NCBI GenBank assembly: GCA_021820785.1
Contig: JAKADE010000157.1
Span: forward strand, 1 to 6,686
Direction of reading: 5' to 3'
Source: Pseudomonadota bacterium
Lineage (GTDB): Bacteria > Pseudomonadota > Gammaproteobacteria > Steroidobacterales > Steroidobacteraceae
Length of the DNA: 6,686 bases
This document shows, piece by piece, positions 5,582-6,686 of this stretch (positions are counted from its first letter, which is position 1; every line of letters begins with the position of its first letter). Below the pieces are notes generated by a model. The model did not search any database, had not been told where the DNA came from, and saw nothing but the letters and a program-made list of their open reading frames with translations. Made by a program: the position numbers and the translations under genes.

Positions 5582-6475
5582 ATGAGCGAGTTTCTGCAGA
5601 TCAGCTTCGATCTCGGCGAGCTCCCGGCGGACGGGGCGGAGGCGGCCTGCTTCGAGTGCGGCGCGAGCGCGATCACGTTCGCCGACGCGCGTGACGAACC
5701 GGTGCTCGAGCCGGCCCCCGGGGAATTCCGGCTCTGGCCGGCGACGCGCCTGGAGGCGCTGTTCGCGCCCGATGCGCCGCAGGAGGCACTCATCGCCCGC
5801 TTGAGCGCCGCCCTCGGGGTCGCGCCGGAGCGCCTCACGGCGCGGCGGCTCGCCGACCGGGTCTGGGAGCGCGAGTGGCTGCGCGACTTCCATGCCATGC
5901 GCTTCGGACGGCGTCTGTGGATCTGCCCGCAGCACGAGCAGGTCGAGGATCCCGACGCCGCGGTCGTGCGGCTCGATCCGGGTCTCGCCTTCGGCACCGG
6001 CACGCACCCGACCACGGCGCTGTGCCTGGAGTGGCTTGACGCTCATCCGCCCATCGACGGCGAGGTCGTCGATTACGGTTGCGGATCCGGCGTGCTCGCG
6101 CTTGCTGCGGCCCGGCTCGGGGCGCGGCGCGTGCAGTGCTTCGACATCGATCCGCAGGCCTTGCTCGCCACGCACGAGAATGCTGCGGCCAACGGCCTGG
6201 AGCGCCAGATCCGCCCGTGCGCAGCCGCCGAAGCGCTCGAGCCGCCGGTGGCGCTGCTGATGGCGAACATCCTGTGCGCTCCTCTGGTGGCGCTGGCGCC
6301 GCGGTTCGCAGCGCTGGTTGCGACCGGCGGAGCGGTGCTGCTCGCCGGGCTGCTCGAGCCTGATGCCGATGAGGTCATCGCCGCATACGCCCCGTGGTTC
6401 GCGCTGAAGCCGTTTGCGACCCGCGAGGGCTGGGTTGCCTTGTCGGGACGGCGCCGCGCCGAGGAACCGATCTGA
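5582..6475 (+). CDS. prmA: Ribosomal protein L11 methyltransferase
   Basis: PrmA uses S-adenosylmethionine to trimethylate ribosomal protein L11. It has 297 residues (E. coli 293). The N-terminal L11-binding domain (about 1-100) starts FLQISFDL, the usual opening. A linker region has WEREWLRDFHAMRFG. The catalytic domain has the hallmark LDPGLAFGTGTHPTT (131-145), SAM motif I VVDYGCGSGVLALAA (162-176), the acidic FDIDP (187-191), the MANIL motif (227-231) and a C-terminal EGWVALSGRR. ATG 5582 is the only reasonable start because an in-frame TGA sits at 5576-5578. The nearby GGTGAG is too close to be a good Shine-Dalgarno. prmA downstream of accC, 59 bases away across a hairpin, matches Pseudomonas gene order. 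The stop is directly followed by the next ATG. Confidence 0.97.
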   Translation: MSEFLQISFDLGELPADGAEAACFECGASAITFADARDEPVLEPAPGEFRLWPATRLEALFAPDAPQEALIARLSAALGVAPERLTARRLADRVWEREWLRDFHAMRFGRRLWICPQHEQVEDPDAAVVRLDPGLAFGTGTHPTTALCLEWLDAHPPIDGEVVDYGCGSGVLALAAARLGARRVQCFDIDPQALLATHENAAANGLERQIRPCAAAEALEPPVALLMANILCAPLVALAPRFAALVATGGAVLLAGLLEPDADEVIAAYAPWFALKPFATREGWVALSGRRRAEEPI

Positions 6476-6686
6476 ATGTTCACCGTCTGTCCCAAATGTG
6501 GCCTGATGCTGGTCGTGACGGCGGCGGACCTGCGCGCCGCGCAGGGCCATGTCCGCTGCGGCCGCTGCCGCAGCGTCTTCAATGCGCTCGAGTCGCTCGC
6601 CGAGCCCCCTCCCCAGGACGGCGCGGCGGCCGACCGATCGGCCGCCGCTGCGCCATCGCCGGAGCCCGAGCCCGAGCCCGAACCGG
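6476..6686 (+). CDS. MJ0042-type zinc-ribbon protein, N-terminal part (DUF3426-type), cut by window end
   Basis: The 70 visible codons begin MFTVCPKCGLMLVVTAADL. A zinc-ribbon with CPKC (5-8) and CGRC (28-31) is followed by SVFNALE, the pattern of the small MJ0042/zinc-ribbon_5 finger. After it comes an acidic, Pro/Ala-rich stretch ending in Glu-Pro repeats. In many Gammaproteobacteria a gene of this type follows prmA and carries a transmembrane segment and a C-terminal DUF3426 domain; those parts would lie beyond base 6686 and are not seen. The function is unknown. The ATG follows the prmA TGA with no bases between, so translation is probably coupled. The reading frame is open to the edge. 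Confidence 0.85.
   Translation, partial: MFTVCPKCGLMLVVTAADLRAAQGHVRCGRCRSVFNALESLAEPPPQDGAAADRSAAAAPSPEPEPEPEP
6662..6685 (+). repeat. Hexanucleotide tandem repeat encoding Glu-Pro
   Basis: Three perfect GAGCCC units (6662-6679) are followed by a variant GAACCG (6680-6685), in frame, encoding (EP)4 in the low-complexity linker of the zinc-ribbon protein. The array may continue past the window edge. Unit length is a multiple of three, so copy-number change would only alter linker length. Confidence 0.7.

Noticed and set aside
1..6686. CRISPR array, tRNA, rRNA, insertion sequence or phage gene
   Set aside because: No direct-repeat array, no tRNA cloverleaf or rRNA-like segment, no transposase motif or terminal repeats were seen; coding density and base use are uniform and the gene order is ancestral.

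Overview
The window is a gene-dense, GC-rich chromosomal segment of housekeeping genes from a gammaproteobacterium. The order dsbD, (tlpA-like), aroQ, accB, accC, prmA, zinc-ribbon/DUF3426-type gene matches the neighbourhood I recall from Pseudomonas aeruginosa and related high-GC Gammaproteobacteria. A CIRCE operator at the left edge argues for a lineage that keeps the HrcA repressor, such as Xanthomonadales-like or Ectothiorhodospira/Chromatiales-like groups, rather than an enteric bacterium. I cannot name the species. All complete genes are on the + strand and look intact.

Layout. Positions 1-222 are a divergent intergenic region. On the - strand it carries a well-formed promoter, an imperfect CIRCE operator, a predicted 5'-leader hairpin and a strong Shine-Dalgarno ending at the window edge, so a HrcA-controlled gene, most likely groES(-groEL), starts just left of base 1. 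On the + strand follow cutA (223-540), dsbD (537-2399) and a membrane-anchored TlpA/ResA-like thioredoxin gene (2396-3085), joined by GTGA and ATGA stop/start overlaps. After a 108-base gap come aroQ (3194-3649), accB (3702-4166), accC (4179-5522), a 59-base gap holding a long GC-rich inverted repeat, prmA (5582-6475), and the start of a zinc-ribbon gene (6476 onward) cut by the window end.

How the genes work together. DsbD carries reducing equivalents across the inner membrane; the adjacent anchored thioredoxin is a plausible periplasmic receiver; CutA is historically linked to divalent metal tolerance. AccB and AccC form the biotin carboxylase half of acetyl-CoA carboxylase, the first step of fatty acid synthesis. 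AroQ makes 3-dehydroshikimate for aromatic amino acids. PrmA methylates ribosomal protein L11.

I found no evidence of a new defence, mobile or biosynthetic system. The points worth a second look are the divergent HrcA/CIRCE control region with its embedded RNA hairpin, the hairpin between accC and prmA, and lineage-specific departures at conserved positions in CutA and in the membrane domain of DsbD.
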